A stretch of 41,112 nt of DNA from Candidatus Sumerlaeota bacterium (GTDB taxonomy: Bacteria; Sumerlaeota; Sumerlaeia; Sumerlaeales; Sumerlaeaceae): the NCBI GenBank assembly GCA_017161655.1, contig JADFCV010000001.1:593795-634906 (forward strand), in the 5' to 3' direction. The notes under the pieces were generated by a model that saw only the letters and a program-made list of their open reading frames with translations, was not told where the DNA came from and searched no databases. Shown here piece by piece: positions 17,748 through 26,087 of this stretch. The number at the start of each line of letters is the position of its first letter. Position 1 is the first letter of the stretch. Position numbers and translations under genes: made by a program.

Positions 17748-18150
17748 CGTCCGATTTTATTGAGTCTTTCACCGAGGAGCATTGCCGGTCTCGCAGCGCT
17801 TCATTGACTTCGGAAAGCGATTTCCGTGCCGCACTGTTGAGCGTGTCCGCTACGTCGGCCAGCGAGACAACAAGAAGCAGCAAAGTCAACAGCGCCAAGC
17901 AGGCTGCAAAAACAAGTGTGGCGTAGACGCCATGAATTGGCAAGATTTTGCGCGCTTCCAGACAAAGAATTAGCCCAATGAGACCGAGAAGTCCGCACAG
18001 AAATAACCGCCGTCTCAACCGTCGCGATGTGACAAACCATGCGTCCCGTTCTGGATTGCGCTGCTGGGCTATCTCCCACACCCCGAGTATAATAGCAGAA
18101 CCCATGAGAATGAGACCGAACGCGTCCGACAATGTATCTTGAAGAGACAT
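17728..18150 (-). CDS. Small membrane protein of unknown function in the two-component operon
   Basis: 140 residues with three predicted transmembrane helices: about 7-25 (FGLILMGSAIILGVWEI), 45-60 (LFLCGLLGLIGLILCL) and 70-95 (VYATLVFAACLALLTLLLLV). A polar, charged C-terminal tail of about 45 residues ends in acidic residues. I recognise no family. The start is ambiguous: ATG 18150 has GGTGA just before it, whereas ATG 18159 has no ribosome site. Its end overlaps the kinase start by 20 bp, so translation is probably coupled. It could be an accessory membrane partner of the kinase, but nothing beyond position supports this. Confidence 0.7.
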   Translation of the reverse strand: MSLQDTLSDAFGLILMGSAIILGVWEIAQQRNPERDAWFVTSRRLRRRLFLCGLLGLIGLILCLEARKILPIHGVYATLVFAACLALLTLLLLVVSLADVADTLNSAARKSLSEVNEALRDRQCSSVKDSIKSDDEAPNS

Positions 18151-18213
18151 TTTCACCATGAAATAGAGGGGCAGAGGGTGCGATATTTGTGTGCGGGTCG
18201 ATGCCGCACTTTC

Positions 18214-19182
18214 CTACACGCCCAATTTCAAAATAACCCGTTCGATGTACTTAGCTTCCTCTGCCAGTCCCTCTTCGATACTCACGCGAGGCGTGAATCC
18301 AAGCTCCGTTGCAGCGCGGGCGACATCGGCGCCAGTGTGTGTCACATCTCCCTTCTCCCGATCTAGTCGAACCACGCGCGGTTGACGACCAGTGACTTTC
18401 TCAACAAGCTCAATCACATGGTTCATAGAAATTCTGCTTCCGCCCCCAATGTTGTAAACTCCTCCCGGGCGCCCGCGTTCAGCGGCACGAAGATTCGCCT
18501 CCACGATATCGGAAACGTAGGTAAAATCTCTTGTCTGCTCGCCACTTCCAAAAAGTGTGAACTGCTCACCCGTAAAAGCCGATTTCAGTAAGCGATGAAA
18601 AGCCATGTCTGGCCGCTGGCGCGGGCCGTAAACCGTGAAATACCTGAGACTCACCGTGTGGAGACCATAATTGTGCGTGTAAAGGCGAACAAGATGTTCG
18701 GCGGCTAATTTCGTCACACCGTAAGGCGAAACGGGCTGCGGCAGATCGCTTTCCTGCATAGGAAATTTTTGTGTTTCTCCATACACCGACGACGATGAGG
18801 CATAAACAAACCGCAAATACTCTCTTCCTTTACAGGACTCTAAGAGTCTCTGCGTCGCTAAGATATTACATGTCGTGTAAGTCTCGAAATAACTTCCCCA
18901 ACTTGCGCGAACCCCGGCTTGCGCCGCCTGGTGAAACACCGCTGACACGCCTTCAAGCAGACGGTCAGCCTGGACGCGATTGCTAAAAAGCTCGCCTATT
19001 TCGGCTTCAATAAATTCAAACTTCTGAAACGCCTTCAGCTGATTAAGATTCCACTCCTTTATCTCCCGTGGGTAGTATGGAATAAAACAGTCAATGCCAA
19101 CGACTTCGTCGCCCCGCTCTAGAAGTGCCTGTGCAAGAGACGAGCCAATAAAACCGGCAACGCCGGTGACGATATATCGCAT
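18214..19182 (-). CDS. NAD-dependent nucleotide-sugar epimerase/dehydratase (extended SDR)
   Basis: Cytosolic extended short-chain dehydrogenase, 322 residues, acting on UDP- or dTDP-sugars. Rossmann motif VTGVAGFIGSSLAQALLERG at 5-24, catalytic S129-S132 region with Y154-x3-K158 (SPYGVTKLAAEHL), and the substrate-binding segment TVYGPRQRPDMAFHRLL. The N-terminal CFIPYYPREIK loop resembles UDP-glucuronate 4-epimerase and GalE-like proteins, so UDP-glucose/UDP-glucuronate 4-epimerase activity is the best guess; the exact substrate cannot be read from sequence. AAGGAGC lies about 12 bases upstream of the ATG. It lies between the LptA-like gene and the two-component genes on the same strand, suggesting a role in surface polysaccharide or LPS sugars. 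Confidence 0.88.
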   Translation of the reverse strand: MRYIVTGVAGFIGSSLAQALLERGDEVVGIDCFIPYYPREIKEWNLNQLKAFQKFEFIEAEIGELFSNRVQADRLLEGVSAVFHQAAQAGVRASWGSYFETYTTCNILATQRLLESCKGREYLRFVYASSSSVYGETQKFPMQESDLPQPVSPYGVTKLAAEHLVRLYTHNYGLHTVSLRYFTVYGPRQRPDMAFHRLLKSAFTGEQFTLFGSGEQTRDFTYVSDIVEANLRAAERGRPGGVYNIGGGSRISMNHVIELVEKVTGRQPRVVRLDREKGDVTHTGADVARAATELGFTPRVSIEEGLAEEAKYIERVILKLGV

Positions 19183-19219
19183 AGGGAAGTGGCGCTCCTT
19201 CTAGCCTCAAGAAACGGAC

Positions 19220-20077
19220 TCAGGGTTTGGCGGATTTGGAACTCTCCGAAAGTGCTTCCATCTGACGGCGATTTGTAGGGTCGAGCCGAGTTGATTCCGT
19301 TTTGTTCTCTTCGGCTCGAGAAGATTGGGAGGCTTGGTCAAGCCCCAGGCTGGGCGCAAGCTTCACAGCAGACGTGGTCTTCCCCTCCGCTGCAAGAGGC
19401 GTGGACACTCCCACTTCCTCGCCTGTCTGGGAGCGAGCTTCCTGCTGTTTGGTCTCAAGAACCATAGCGCGGGCTCCTCCACTCCCCGGTGTTGCAACGA
19501 CATTCGGAGCCGTGGCAACCTGACTCATCTTGGGCCGAACTCGGCCTGCTCCTTGCACCTTCATCTGGGCTTTGCCATCAACGATGTCGACAATAATCTT
19601 ATCGGCAGCCGTTGTCTGCACTTTTCCATCCTTTGTCTTATTGTACACGACTGCGTTTCCGATAAACTCGCTATGCTGCTTCTCCGGGTAATACTTGAAC
19701 AACTTGCACGTTATGATAAGGTCTCCTTGGCGGACCACCACCCGTTTGCCAGTCGCGGTGAGCTCCCCTTTAATCGCCTTGTAATCGAGACGGTCGGCAT
19801 TCAGGGTCATGTCTTCACTGGTAAACACGACTCCCTTTTTGGCCTCCAACGACTCCAGTTCGTTATCTTCGTTGAACTTGTACACAAATTCCCCATCGGG
19901 ATCAGTTGTGAGCGAGAACGGTTTATTCCCACGCAAAATGCCGGTCTGCTCCTCAGGCGATGGCTTGCGCGGAGCTTCGATCTCGGGCGCCGTATCGCCG
20001 CTTTGCTGCTGAGCATAGAATCCTGGAGGGAAAATCGCTAGCAAGCATACCATACAAAGAAAGGTCAGGATGCGCAT
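19220..20077 (-). CDS. LptA/OstA-like periplasmic protein
   Basis: Probable LPS-transport bridge or related OstA-fold protein, 285 residues. A signal peptide (MRILTFLCMVCLLAIFPPGFYA) is followed by an OstA-type beta-jellyroll region (about 45-165) with the typical ladder: DMTLNADRLDYKAIKGELTA, GKRVVVRQGDLIITCKLFKY, FIGNAVVYNKTKDGKVQT and ADKIIVDIVDGKAQM. The last 110 residues are a polar Ala/Thr/Ser/Gln-rich tail without clear fold, making it longer than E. coli LptA (about 185). The start is taken at ATG 20077 (GAGGAATAG upstream); the frame extends to 20110 but that adds an Arg/Lys stretch before a perfect signal peptide. It follows the LptC-like gene; no lptB is nearby. Confidence 0.82.
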   Translation of the reverse strand: MRILTFLCMVCLLAIFPPGFYAQQQSGDTAPEIEAPRKPSPEEQTGILRGNKPFSLTTDPDGEFVYKFNEDNELESLEAKKGVVFTSEDMTLNADRLDYKAIKGELTATGKRVVVRQGDLIITCKLFKYYPEKQHSEFIGNAVVYNKTKDGKVQTTAADKIIVDIVDGKAQMKVQGAGRVRPKMSQVATAPNVVATPGSGGARAMVLETKQQEARSQTGEEVGVSTPLAAEGKTTSAVKLAPSLGLDQASQSSRAEENKTESTRLDPTNRRQMEALSESSKSAKP

Positions 20078-20163
20078 GTTTCTATTCCTCTTTCGTTTTC
20101 GCTCAAACACGTGCTACCAAATACCCAAGCGTGTCAAATCCTAAGGGAAGAGCTATGTAGCAA

Positions 20164-20991
20164 CTACTGCGCCCCAAAGGTTGGGATGCGGTGAAGGCGT
20201 CGGCCATCAGGACGCACCAAAGGGTTCGTTGTAGTAACATCCAACGAGGGCGGTGGTTGCTCAGAGAAAGTATCTGGATTTGTTTTCGCGGCAGAATCTA
20301 ACTTTTCGTTCACTGGTGGTTCGAGAGGCACCTCCGCTTCAAGGGCAGCTCGTCTTGCTAAGTTTGCAGCTCGAAAGTCGCCGGCTGCCGCATACGTCGC
20401 GAGTCCGCCGTACTTCACATTCCAATGACGCAAATCGCGAGAAGCCACGAAGGCATCGCCCACCGCAACAAACGGAGATTTCCCCGGAACATTCAGAACC
20501 ATGCGGTAAAAACTGTTTGCCTCAAAGGCCTGATTCGCGGCTCTCCACGCAAGATTCTCTGTCTCCACTATCACAGAGGCTGTCGTTGGATCATTTCTTG
20601 CGGGAACAATGTAACGCACGTTCCCGACCATGACCATGTCCCCCTTTTGGTGTTTTGCCCTCTTGCTCTCGGCCAAATAAAACACTGCCGTGGTAGCATG
20701 AGTCTCCGTCGCAACGGTGGTTTCGCTTTGCTTTGCTTCGATTCTTGGCTTTTCAAGAACAAGAATACCCTGTCCTTCAAATAGCGTGCCCTTCGACGCG
20801 ACGACCCGGTTCCTAACAAGACTTCCGGAGGTAAACTGCGCGTCTATTCCTTCCAGAACAATCGCTTGGCGTGGATCATCGTCGGTTGGTGGCGGCGATG
20901 CTGTGACAAACTTCATCTCACTACATCCGGTCAACAGCAAAACGCTGAGCAGGGATGAATACACGAGAGAAGCTGTCAACTTTTTTGCCAT
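20164..20991 (-). CDS. LptC-like lipoprotein (LPS export family)
   Basis: 275-residue lipoprotein: n-region MAKK, hydrophobic core and lipobox LLTGC with acylated C23. The body (about 40-200) has the pattern of LptC/OstA-type proteins, with repeated short beta segments such as IVLEGIDAQFTSGSLVRNRV, KGDMVMVGNVRYIVP and ASVIVETENLAWRAANQAFE. The last ones match the phrase in LptC where an inner-loop element is compared with the raw substrate. The tail is long and proline/threonine-rich. The identification rests mainly on the neighbouring LptA-like gene plus topology, so it is tentative. First gene of the minus-strand run; the upstream 137-bp gap to pilC should hold divergent promoters. Confidence 0.7.
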   Translation of the reverse strand: MAKKLTASLVYSSLLSVLLLTGCSEMKFVTASPPPTDDDPRQAIVLEGIDAQFTSGSLVRNRVVASKGTLFEGQGILVLEKPRIEAKQSETTVATETHATTAVFYLAESKRAKHQKGDMVMVGNVRYIVPARNDPTTASVIVETENLAWRAANQAFEANSFYRMVLNVPGKSPFVAVGDAFVASRDLRHWNVKYGGLATYAAAGDFRAANLARRAALEAEVPLEPPVNEKLDSAAKTNPDTFSEQPPPSLDVTTTNPLVRPDGRRLHRIPTFGAQ

Positions 20992-21127
20992 CTTGTTCGA
21001 CTATACATTCTTGGAAATGGGTGCATACAAATGCCCAGCGAAAATCAGTGGCGAAAACCTGTTGAAGAGCACTATTTACCCTGGGTAGTTTTGAGCAGAG
21101 CCATCGACGGACCAGGAGCCAACGGTC

Positions 21128-22363
21128 ATGCCAGAATACACGTATGAGGCCCTAGACAAAAGCGGCAAGCAAGTGAAAGGCATTATTGAGGCCAGCAGCG
21201 AAGACGTCATCATTGAAAAGCTGCGTAACATGGGATACTATCCCCTCAGCGTTACGCTAAACAAAACGAAAGCAGCTCAAGTTGACGTGCTAGCCCTGCC
21301 TGGGCTGCGTAACATCTTTCACCGCGTCAAAACCAAACACTTAACCACTTTTACTCGTCAGCTCGCTACGCTGATTGACGCAGGCTTGCCAATTGTGCGC
21401 TCCCTCCGAATTCTTGAGGAACAAGTTGAGTCGGTAATTTTCAAGGAAGTGATCAAGAAGATCGCTGACGACATCGAAGCGGGCTCGACGCTCTCAGATG
21501 CTTTGGCAAAACATCCGGAGATATTTGACGCGTTGTACGTCAACATGGTGCGCGCCGGTGAGCTGGGCGGCGTGCTCGAAACAATTCTGAACAAAATCGC
21601 CGAGTTCTTGGAGAAGCGGCAATACATCATTGGCAAAATCAAATCCGCCATGATGTACCCTATCATCGTCATGGTGCTAGCAACAGGCATCGTCGCTTTT
21701 ATTCTTATTGTGATCATGCCCAAATTTGCGGACATCTTCACCCAATTGGGAGCCGAGCTTCCCTGGCTCACGCAAACACTCATCGACCTCAGCTATATCC
21801 TTATGCACTATGCGCATTGGGTGGTCCTGGGATTAATCCTTTTGGGGTGGATTATTAAAAAAATTAATCAGACTAAGGAAGGAAAGTTTGTCTTCGACAC
21901 AATTAAGTTGAAGCTGCCTGTTTTTGGCGAGCTTTTCCGCAAGTCGGCAATCGTGCGCTTCGCCAGCACGCTTGCAACCTTGATCACTTCCGGCGTTCCG
22001 ATTCTCCAGGCGCTGGACATTGTGCGCGAAACAAGCGGTAATGAAGTCGTCTCGCGGGCGATGGACGAGGTGTATGAATCAGTAAAAGAGGGTGAAACAA
22101 TTCACGAACCACTGAGTCGCTGTCCTGTCTTCCCGCCGTTGGTCGTTCACATGGTCGCCGTGGGTGAGGAAACTGGTGCAATAGACCAAATGCTGAACAA
22201 AGTGGCAGAAGCGTATGAGCGCGAAGTGGACGACATGGTCAACGCAATGACGTCCCTACTGGAGCCTCTCCTCATTGTCTTCCTCGGCGTGATCGTCGGC
22301 ATTATTGTCGTCGCGCTTTACTTGCCACTGTTCACACTGCCGAAAGTGGTCGGAAAAGACTGA
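21128..22363 (+). CDS. pilC: Type IV pilus / type II secretion inner-membrane platform protein (PilC/GspF)
   Basis: 411-residue platform protein that anchors the assembly ATPase in the inner membrane. N-terminal YTYEALDKSGKQVKGIIEA is the family opening. Two T2SSF domains follow (about 70-195 and 275-400). Each starts with the conserved LATLIDAGLPIVRSLRILEE or LATLITSGVPILQALDIVRE phrase and each ends in a transmembrane region. The protein ends with LYLPLFTLPKVVG, typical of PilC. AGGAG lies 10 bases before the ATG. No pilB, pilT, pilin or peptidase gene is present in the window, so it is an orphan here; PilC and GspF cannot be told apart without context, but the C-terminus favours PilC. Confidence 0.9.
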   Translation: MPEYTYEALDKSGKQVKGIIEASSEDVIIEKLRNMGYYPLSVTLNKTKAAQVDVLALPGLRNIFHRVKTKHLTTFTRQLATLIDAGLPIVRSLRILEEQVESVIFKEVIKKIADDIEAGSTLSDALAKHPEIFDALYVNMVRAGELGGVLETILNKIAEFLEKRQYIIGKIKSAMMYPIIVMVLATGIVAFILIVIMPKFADIFTQLGAELPWLTQTLIDLSYILMHYAHWVVLGLILLGWIIKKINQTKEGKFVFDTIKLKLPVFGELFRKSAIVRFASTLATLITSGVPILQALDIVRETSGNEVVSRAMDEVYESVKEGETIHEPLSRCPVFPPLVVHMVAVGEETGAIDQMLNKVAEAYEREVDDMVNAMTSLLEPLLIVFLGVIVGIIVVALYLPLFTLPKVVGKD

Positions 22364-22386
22364 GTTGGCGGGGACCAAAAAACAGG

Positions 22387-22463
22387 TGGCGTGCCCAGGA
22401 GGACTTGAACCCCCAACCTACAGATCCGTAGTCTGTCGCTCTATCCAATTGAGCTATGGGCAC
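22387..22463 (-). tRNA. tRNA-Arg (anticodon ACG)
   Basis: Minus-strand cloverleaf of 77 bases including an encoded CCA (22389-22387). Acceptor stem GTGCCCA/TGGGCAC, D-stem GCTC/GAGC, anticodon stem ACAGA/TCTGT with loop CTACGGA giving anticodon ACG, variable loop AGGTT, T-stem GGGGG/CCTCC with TTCAAGT loop. Discriminator base G. ACG (modified to ICG in bacteria by TadA) reads CGU, CGC and CGA. A run of six T follows the CCA on the minus strand (22382-22377), which may help end transcription. Confidence 0.96.
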
Positions 22464-22543
22464 GCTTTCGAGCGATCCTTACTTGACCGCGGCGCTCATT
22501 TTTACTCAGTTTCTACACTGATTATTCACTCCAGACTTCAAGG

Positions 22544-24076
22544 ATGGAATCCCATCGCACTTGTTCCGTGTTTGGCTATCTAACCGAGACAGAGCCCACA
22601 CCAGAACAATTACGCCGGCAAGTTCTTGTGGTGGCGCTTATCGCGCTGGCATGGTTTTCCATCGGTGTTTGGCGAGGCCTCACCGTGGACGAATATACGA
22701 CCTGGGATAACACGCGGAAGCCCCTGGCAGATCTCATTCAGAATCGGCTAAAAGCGGGGCATCTCCCCACATTTTTCGTCTTGGAGCACACTTGGGTTCG
22801 CGTCGCGGGGGCTTCCGAGATCGCACTGCGGATGCCTTCGGTTGTCTTGGTTGCCGCATCTGCCGTGCTTATCTACCTCTTCTTAATCTCCGCCTTTTCA
22901 CCAATCATGGCGACGCTTGGAACCTTTTTGTATTGTTCCAACCAGGTCACAATCTGGTGTGCACAGAATGCGCGCCCCTACGCTGGAATCCTTTTTGCAG
23001 TAGCAGGATTAGCTTGGGGGCTGCAGCAGTGGCATGCCAAGCAGCGCATGCGTTATCTTTTGCTCATCGCAGCTTTTGTCGTTCTGGGCATGTCGTTTTA
23101 CGCAGCCTTTGGCCTCACGGTCATAGGGATTATTACGGCTCTCGTCTTCTCCGGACCTATCAACAGAAGGGAAAGACTCTTAGCAGTGTTAGCCGTGACC
23201 GTTCCCACAGTACTGATGATTCTCCCCGCGCTTGTCCTTGCTGAAAAACAAGAGAAGTTCACGGAAATCGGCACGAAGCTGGGAGGAATAGACTTGCGTC
23301 GGCCAGTCAATCTGCTCGCGCGAGTTGTATTCGGGGATTATCGTCTGTGGGGGCCTGGAGTTCTGCGGTGGCCGTTTCTGCTTCTTTTCGCAATACTTTG
23401 TTACGGCGCTCGGGGTTATCTGTTTTCAGTGAGAAGCAACAGCAAAAAAACTTGGTGTGACACTCGTGCATTGTTTGCCTGGGCTGTCATGCCGATACTC
23501 GGACTGACCGTGGCAGAAGTCGTAACGGCGTCAAACGTGCTCAGTCATCCGCGCTATTATGTTCACTTGTTACTGCCCATCGCGATTCTTGAAGCTGCGG
23601 GGGTCTTATTTTATGCGAACGTTTTTTCAAAGAAACACGGGGCAAACAGAGCCCTTGTATGGGCGACTGCATCGGTCGCCACATTGAACCTGTTGAGCGC
23701 CTTGGCTTGGTTCAACACAGATGGCGATGGTCCCAAAGTTGTTGCATCAAAGCTTCTTCGGATCACCACAAGTCCATCGGTCGTTGCGGGCACAACATTA
23801 CCACTTGATTACGAGTGGCGAGGGAAAACGCACCCTGAGCTCTTATCTCTTTACAACGTGCGGACTCTCCCTGAAATTCGTAAGAAAATTGAGGACGTCG
23901 CAAAAGAAAGAGAGTTGTGGTTATTCATTTACAATAACAACCGCACAGTCCTGGATGATTACCTAACAAGTGAAAAAGGCAAAACCGTGTCGATAACAAA
24001 TAAACTTCGTTATAAAGATGCAAGAGCTTTTCGGTTGCAGACTCTTCAGTCATCGTCTGACCACGTGTCGAGATAA
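22544..24076 (+). CDS. GT-C type membrane glycosyltransferase (GT39/ArnT-like), paralogue 1
   Basis: Polytopic inner-membrane enzyme of 510 residues that by family uses a polyprenyl-phosphate sugar donor to glycosylate an acceptor outside the cytoplasm. A first helix (about 28-46) is followed by the first external loop with the GT-C acidic motif (TVDEYTTWDN). The next element is GHLPTFFVLEHTWVRVAGA and then EIALRMPSVVLVAASAVLIY, the typical order in GT39/GT83 proteins. About ten more hydrophobic segments lie before a soluble C-terminal domain of about 120 residues. The acceptor is unknown. The start is uncertain because AAGG directly abuts the ATG. The two paralogues at 27799 and 29331 share the same architecture. 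Confidence 0.82.
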   Translation: MESHRTCSVFGYLTETEPTPEQLRRQVLVVALIALAWFSIGVWRGLTVDEYTTWDNTRKPLADLIQNRLKAGHLPTFFVLEHTWVRVAGASEIALRMPSVVLVAASAVLIYLFLISAFSPIMATLGTFLYCSNQVTIWCAQNARPYAGILFAVAGLAWGLQQWHAKQRMRYLLLIAAFVVLGMSFYAAFGLTVIGIITALVFSGPINRRERLLAVLAVTVPTVLMILPALVLAEKQEKFTEIGTKLGGIDLRRPVNLLARVVFGDYRLWGPGVLRWPFLLLFAILCYGARGYLFSVRSNSKKTWCDTRALFAWAVMPILGLTVAEVVTASNVLSHPRYYVHLLLPIAILEAAGVLFYANVFSKKHGANRALVWATASVATLNLLSALAWFNTDGDGPKVVASKLLRITTSPSVVAGTTLPLDYEWRGKTHPELLSLYNVRTLPEIRKKIEDVAKERELWLFIYNNNRTVLDDYLTSEKGKTVSITNKLRYKDARAFRLQTLQSSSDHVSR

Positions 24077-24135
24077 AAGTTTTCCAACTCGGTGAAACGT
24101 AAAGGCCCACATTCTGATCGGAGGAACGAAGAGCA

Positions 24136-25248
24136 ATGGAAGGTGTTCCCTTTGTGGATCTTTATCCACAGTACTCGGAATTGAAGAATGACATAGATGC
24201 CGCATTGGAGCAAGTTCTAAAGAATTCCTGGTTCATCGGCGGCAAACCAGTTTTTGAGTTTGAGAACGCATTGGCGGCTTCTGTGGGAACCACATTGGCG
24301 GTGGGTGTAGCTAATGCCACGTCTGCCCTTTGGTTGACTCTCAAAGCGCTCGGCATCGGGCCCGGCGACGAAGTGATTACCACACCCCTCACCGCCTTTC
24401 CCACAGCGGAAGCCATCATGTTAAACGGGGCCAATGTTGTCTTTGCTGACATCGAAGAGGAGACTTTTCAAATTTCCCCTGCCGAGATCGAACGAAAAAT
24501 TTCCCCGCGAACCAAAGCGATTCTTCCGGTTCACCTTTATGGCATTCCCGTCAATCTTCCCCGCATCCAGGAAATCGCAACACAGCGGAACCTTCCTGTG
24601 GTTGAAGATTGCGCCCAAGCCCAGGGAGCTGAGATTCTCGGCAAACGAGTAGGCAGCATGGGCGTTGCCGGGTGCTTCTCGTTTTTCCCTTCCAAGAATT
24701 TGGGCTGCTGGGGCGACGGTGGCGCGGTGTGTACAAACGTTGAGAGCATCGCTCGCTTCGTGCGCATGTTTGCCAACCACGGGAGGCTTGAAAAGTTTAC
24801 TCATGAAATACCCGGGGCAAACGAGCGGCTTGATGCTCTACACGCTTCCGTATTGCGTATAAAATTAACAAAATTGGATGAGTGGAACGCAAAACGGCGT
24901 GTGATTGCGGACTATTACTCTGAGAAACTCTCTAAGATCGAAGAGGTGCGTACACCGAAAACGTATGAGAATACGACACCGGTGTGGCATTTGTACGTAA
25001 TTCGAGCGAAAGACCGTGACAAGCTTGCGAAGCACCTAAAAGAAAAAGGAATTGGCACGGGACTCCACTATCCTTTACCGCTGCATTTGCAACCAGCCAT
25101 GGGGGGCGAACAGCGTCGTGGCGAATTGCCCGTGGTAGAAAAGGCAACGCAAGAAATTCTATCGTTACCGATGTATCCCCACTTGCCTTTGGAGGGTGCA
25201 AAGCGCGTCGTTCAGGAAATCGAGAATTTCTACGTACACAAATCATAA
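24136..25248 (+). CDS. DegT/DnrJ/EryC1/StrS family sugar aminotransferase
   Basis: PLP enzyme of 370 residues that transaminates keto-sugar nucleotides (ArnB, WbpE, PseC and related). The Schiff-base lysine is K187 in SFFPSKNLGCWGDGGA, with D158 (VVEDCAQAQGA) for the PLP ring nitrogen and the GDEVITTPLTAFPTAEAI segment near 78-95. The C-terminal domain has the usual VWHLYVIRAKDRDKL and GIGTGLHYPLPLHLQPA phrases, so the fold is complete. GGAGGAACG lies upstream of the ATG. The product amino sugar would feed the glycosyltransferases around it; the sugar identity cannot be read from sequence. The strict analogue in the arn operon is ArnB, but no ArnA is present here. Confidence 0.92.
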   Translation: MEGVPFVDLYPQYSELKNDIDAALEQVLKNSWFIGGKPVFEFENALAASVGTTLAVGVANATSALWLTLKALGIGPGDEVITTPLTAFPTAEAIMLNGANVVFADIEEETFQISPAEIERKISPRTKAILPVHLYGIPVNLPRIQEIATQRNLPVVEDCAQAQGAEILGKRVGSMGVAGCFSFFPSKNLGCWGDGGAVCTNVESIARFVRMFANHGRLEKFTHEIPGANERLDALHASVLRIKLTKLDEWNAKRRVIADYYSEKLSKIEEVRTPKTYENTTPVWHLYVIRAKDRDKLAKHLKEKGIGTGLHYPLPLHLQPAMGGEQRRGELPVVEKATQEILSLPMYPHLPLEGAKRVVQEIENFYVHKS

Positions 25249-25349
25249 ACTTTCTGCGGCTAATCACAGGCCTTCTACTTCTTTGGAAATGACATGCCAC
25301 TTTGCTGCATGGTAAGCAGGTAAATAAAAGCTCACAGGACTCACATGTC

Positions 25350-26087
25350 ATGGATGGCGTAGCAGTGGATATCTCAGTGGTGCTGCCGTGCTTCAACGAG
25401 GAAGAGAACATCGAACCGCTCTTGCAAGAACTTGAATCAGTACTTGGCCGCACGGGGAAATCATTCGAGATTATCTACGTTGACGACTGCAGCACCGACC
25501 ATTCGCTTGAGCGTCTGCGTACGGCGCGTGCTTCGCGCCCGTTTCTTAGAATTATCAAGCACAAACGTAACCTAGGTGAGAGTGCCGCTATATTGTCGGG
25601 CTACGAGGCTGCCCGAGGCGAGATTGTTTTCTCCATGGATGCTGATCTGCAAAATGATCCAGCCGATATTCCTCAGTTCTTAGCCGCACTGGAAAATGCG
25701 GATGCCGTCTGCGGGGTTCGTTCAAAACGCCAGGACTCGTGGACAAAGCGCATGTCTTCGCGGATTGCAAACAAAGTGCGCGGACTCTTGCTCGACGACG
25801 ATATCCACGATGCTGGGTGCACGTATCGCGCAATCCGCAGAGAAGCACTTGTTCAACTCATAGCATTCCGCGGTCTTCACCGTTTCATTCCCACTCTCTT
25901 GAAGTATCACGGATTCCGAGTGATCGAGATTCCTGTGAATCACCGCCCCCGTACCCGTGGTTACTCAAAATATGGAATCGGCAACCGCCTGTGGGTTGGA
26001 ATTCTGGATATCATTGGAATAATGTGGTATCGAAAACGCCATTTCCCGCCACACCGCGCTGAAGAGATTCCTGCGGAGAATATGTGA
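25350..26087 (+). CDS. GT2 glycosyltransferase, polyprenyl-phosphate sugar synthase type (DPM1/ArnC-like)
   Basis: GT-A fold enzyme of 245 residues on the cytosolic membrane face. The N-terminal ISVVLPCFNEEENIEPLL and IIYVDDCSTDHS give the nucleotide-binding strand, and FSMDADLQNDPADIPQF gives the metal-binding D-x-D. The late segment NHRPRTRGYSKYGIGNRLW is the hallmark of the dolichol/polyprenyl-phosphate mannose-synthase branch. ArnC and GtrB carry two extra C-terminal helices that are absent here; the protein is DPM1-sized. The start is ATG 25350; an in-frame TTG at 25302 is less likely. The stop overlaps the next gene (GTGA), coupling it to the VTT protein. Expected role: load a sugar on undecaprenyl phosphate for the GT-C enzymes. 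Confidence 0.9.
   Translation: MDGVAVDISVVLPCFNEEENIEPLLQELESVLGRTGKSFEIIYVDDCSTDHSLERLRTARASRPFLRIIKHKRNLGESAAILSGYEAARGEIVFSMDADLQNDPADIPQFLAALENADAVCGVRSKRQDSWTKRMSSRIANKVRGLLLDDDIHDAGCTYRAIRREALVQLIAFRGLHRFIPTLLKYHGFRVIEIPVNHRPRTRGYSKYGIGNRLWVGILDIIGIMWYRKRHFPPHRAEEIPAENM

Noticed and set aside
21000..21030. Possible sigma70 promoter for the LptC-like gene (TATAGT on the minus strand)
   Set aside because: No acceptable -35 at 16-18 bases, and the transcript would begin almost at the start codon; too weak to list as a feature.
22387..22543. tRNA-Arg as an attachment site for a genomic island carrying the GT cluster
   Set aside because: The cluster lies on the 5' side of the tRNA, with no integrase, no repeated tRNA 3' end and no clear change in base composition.
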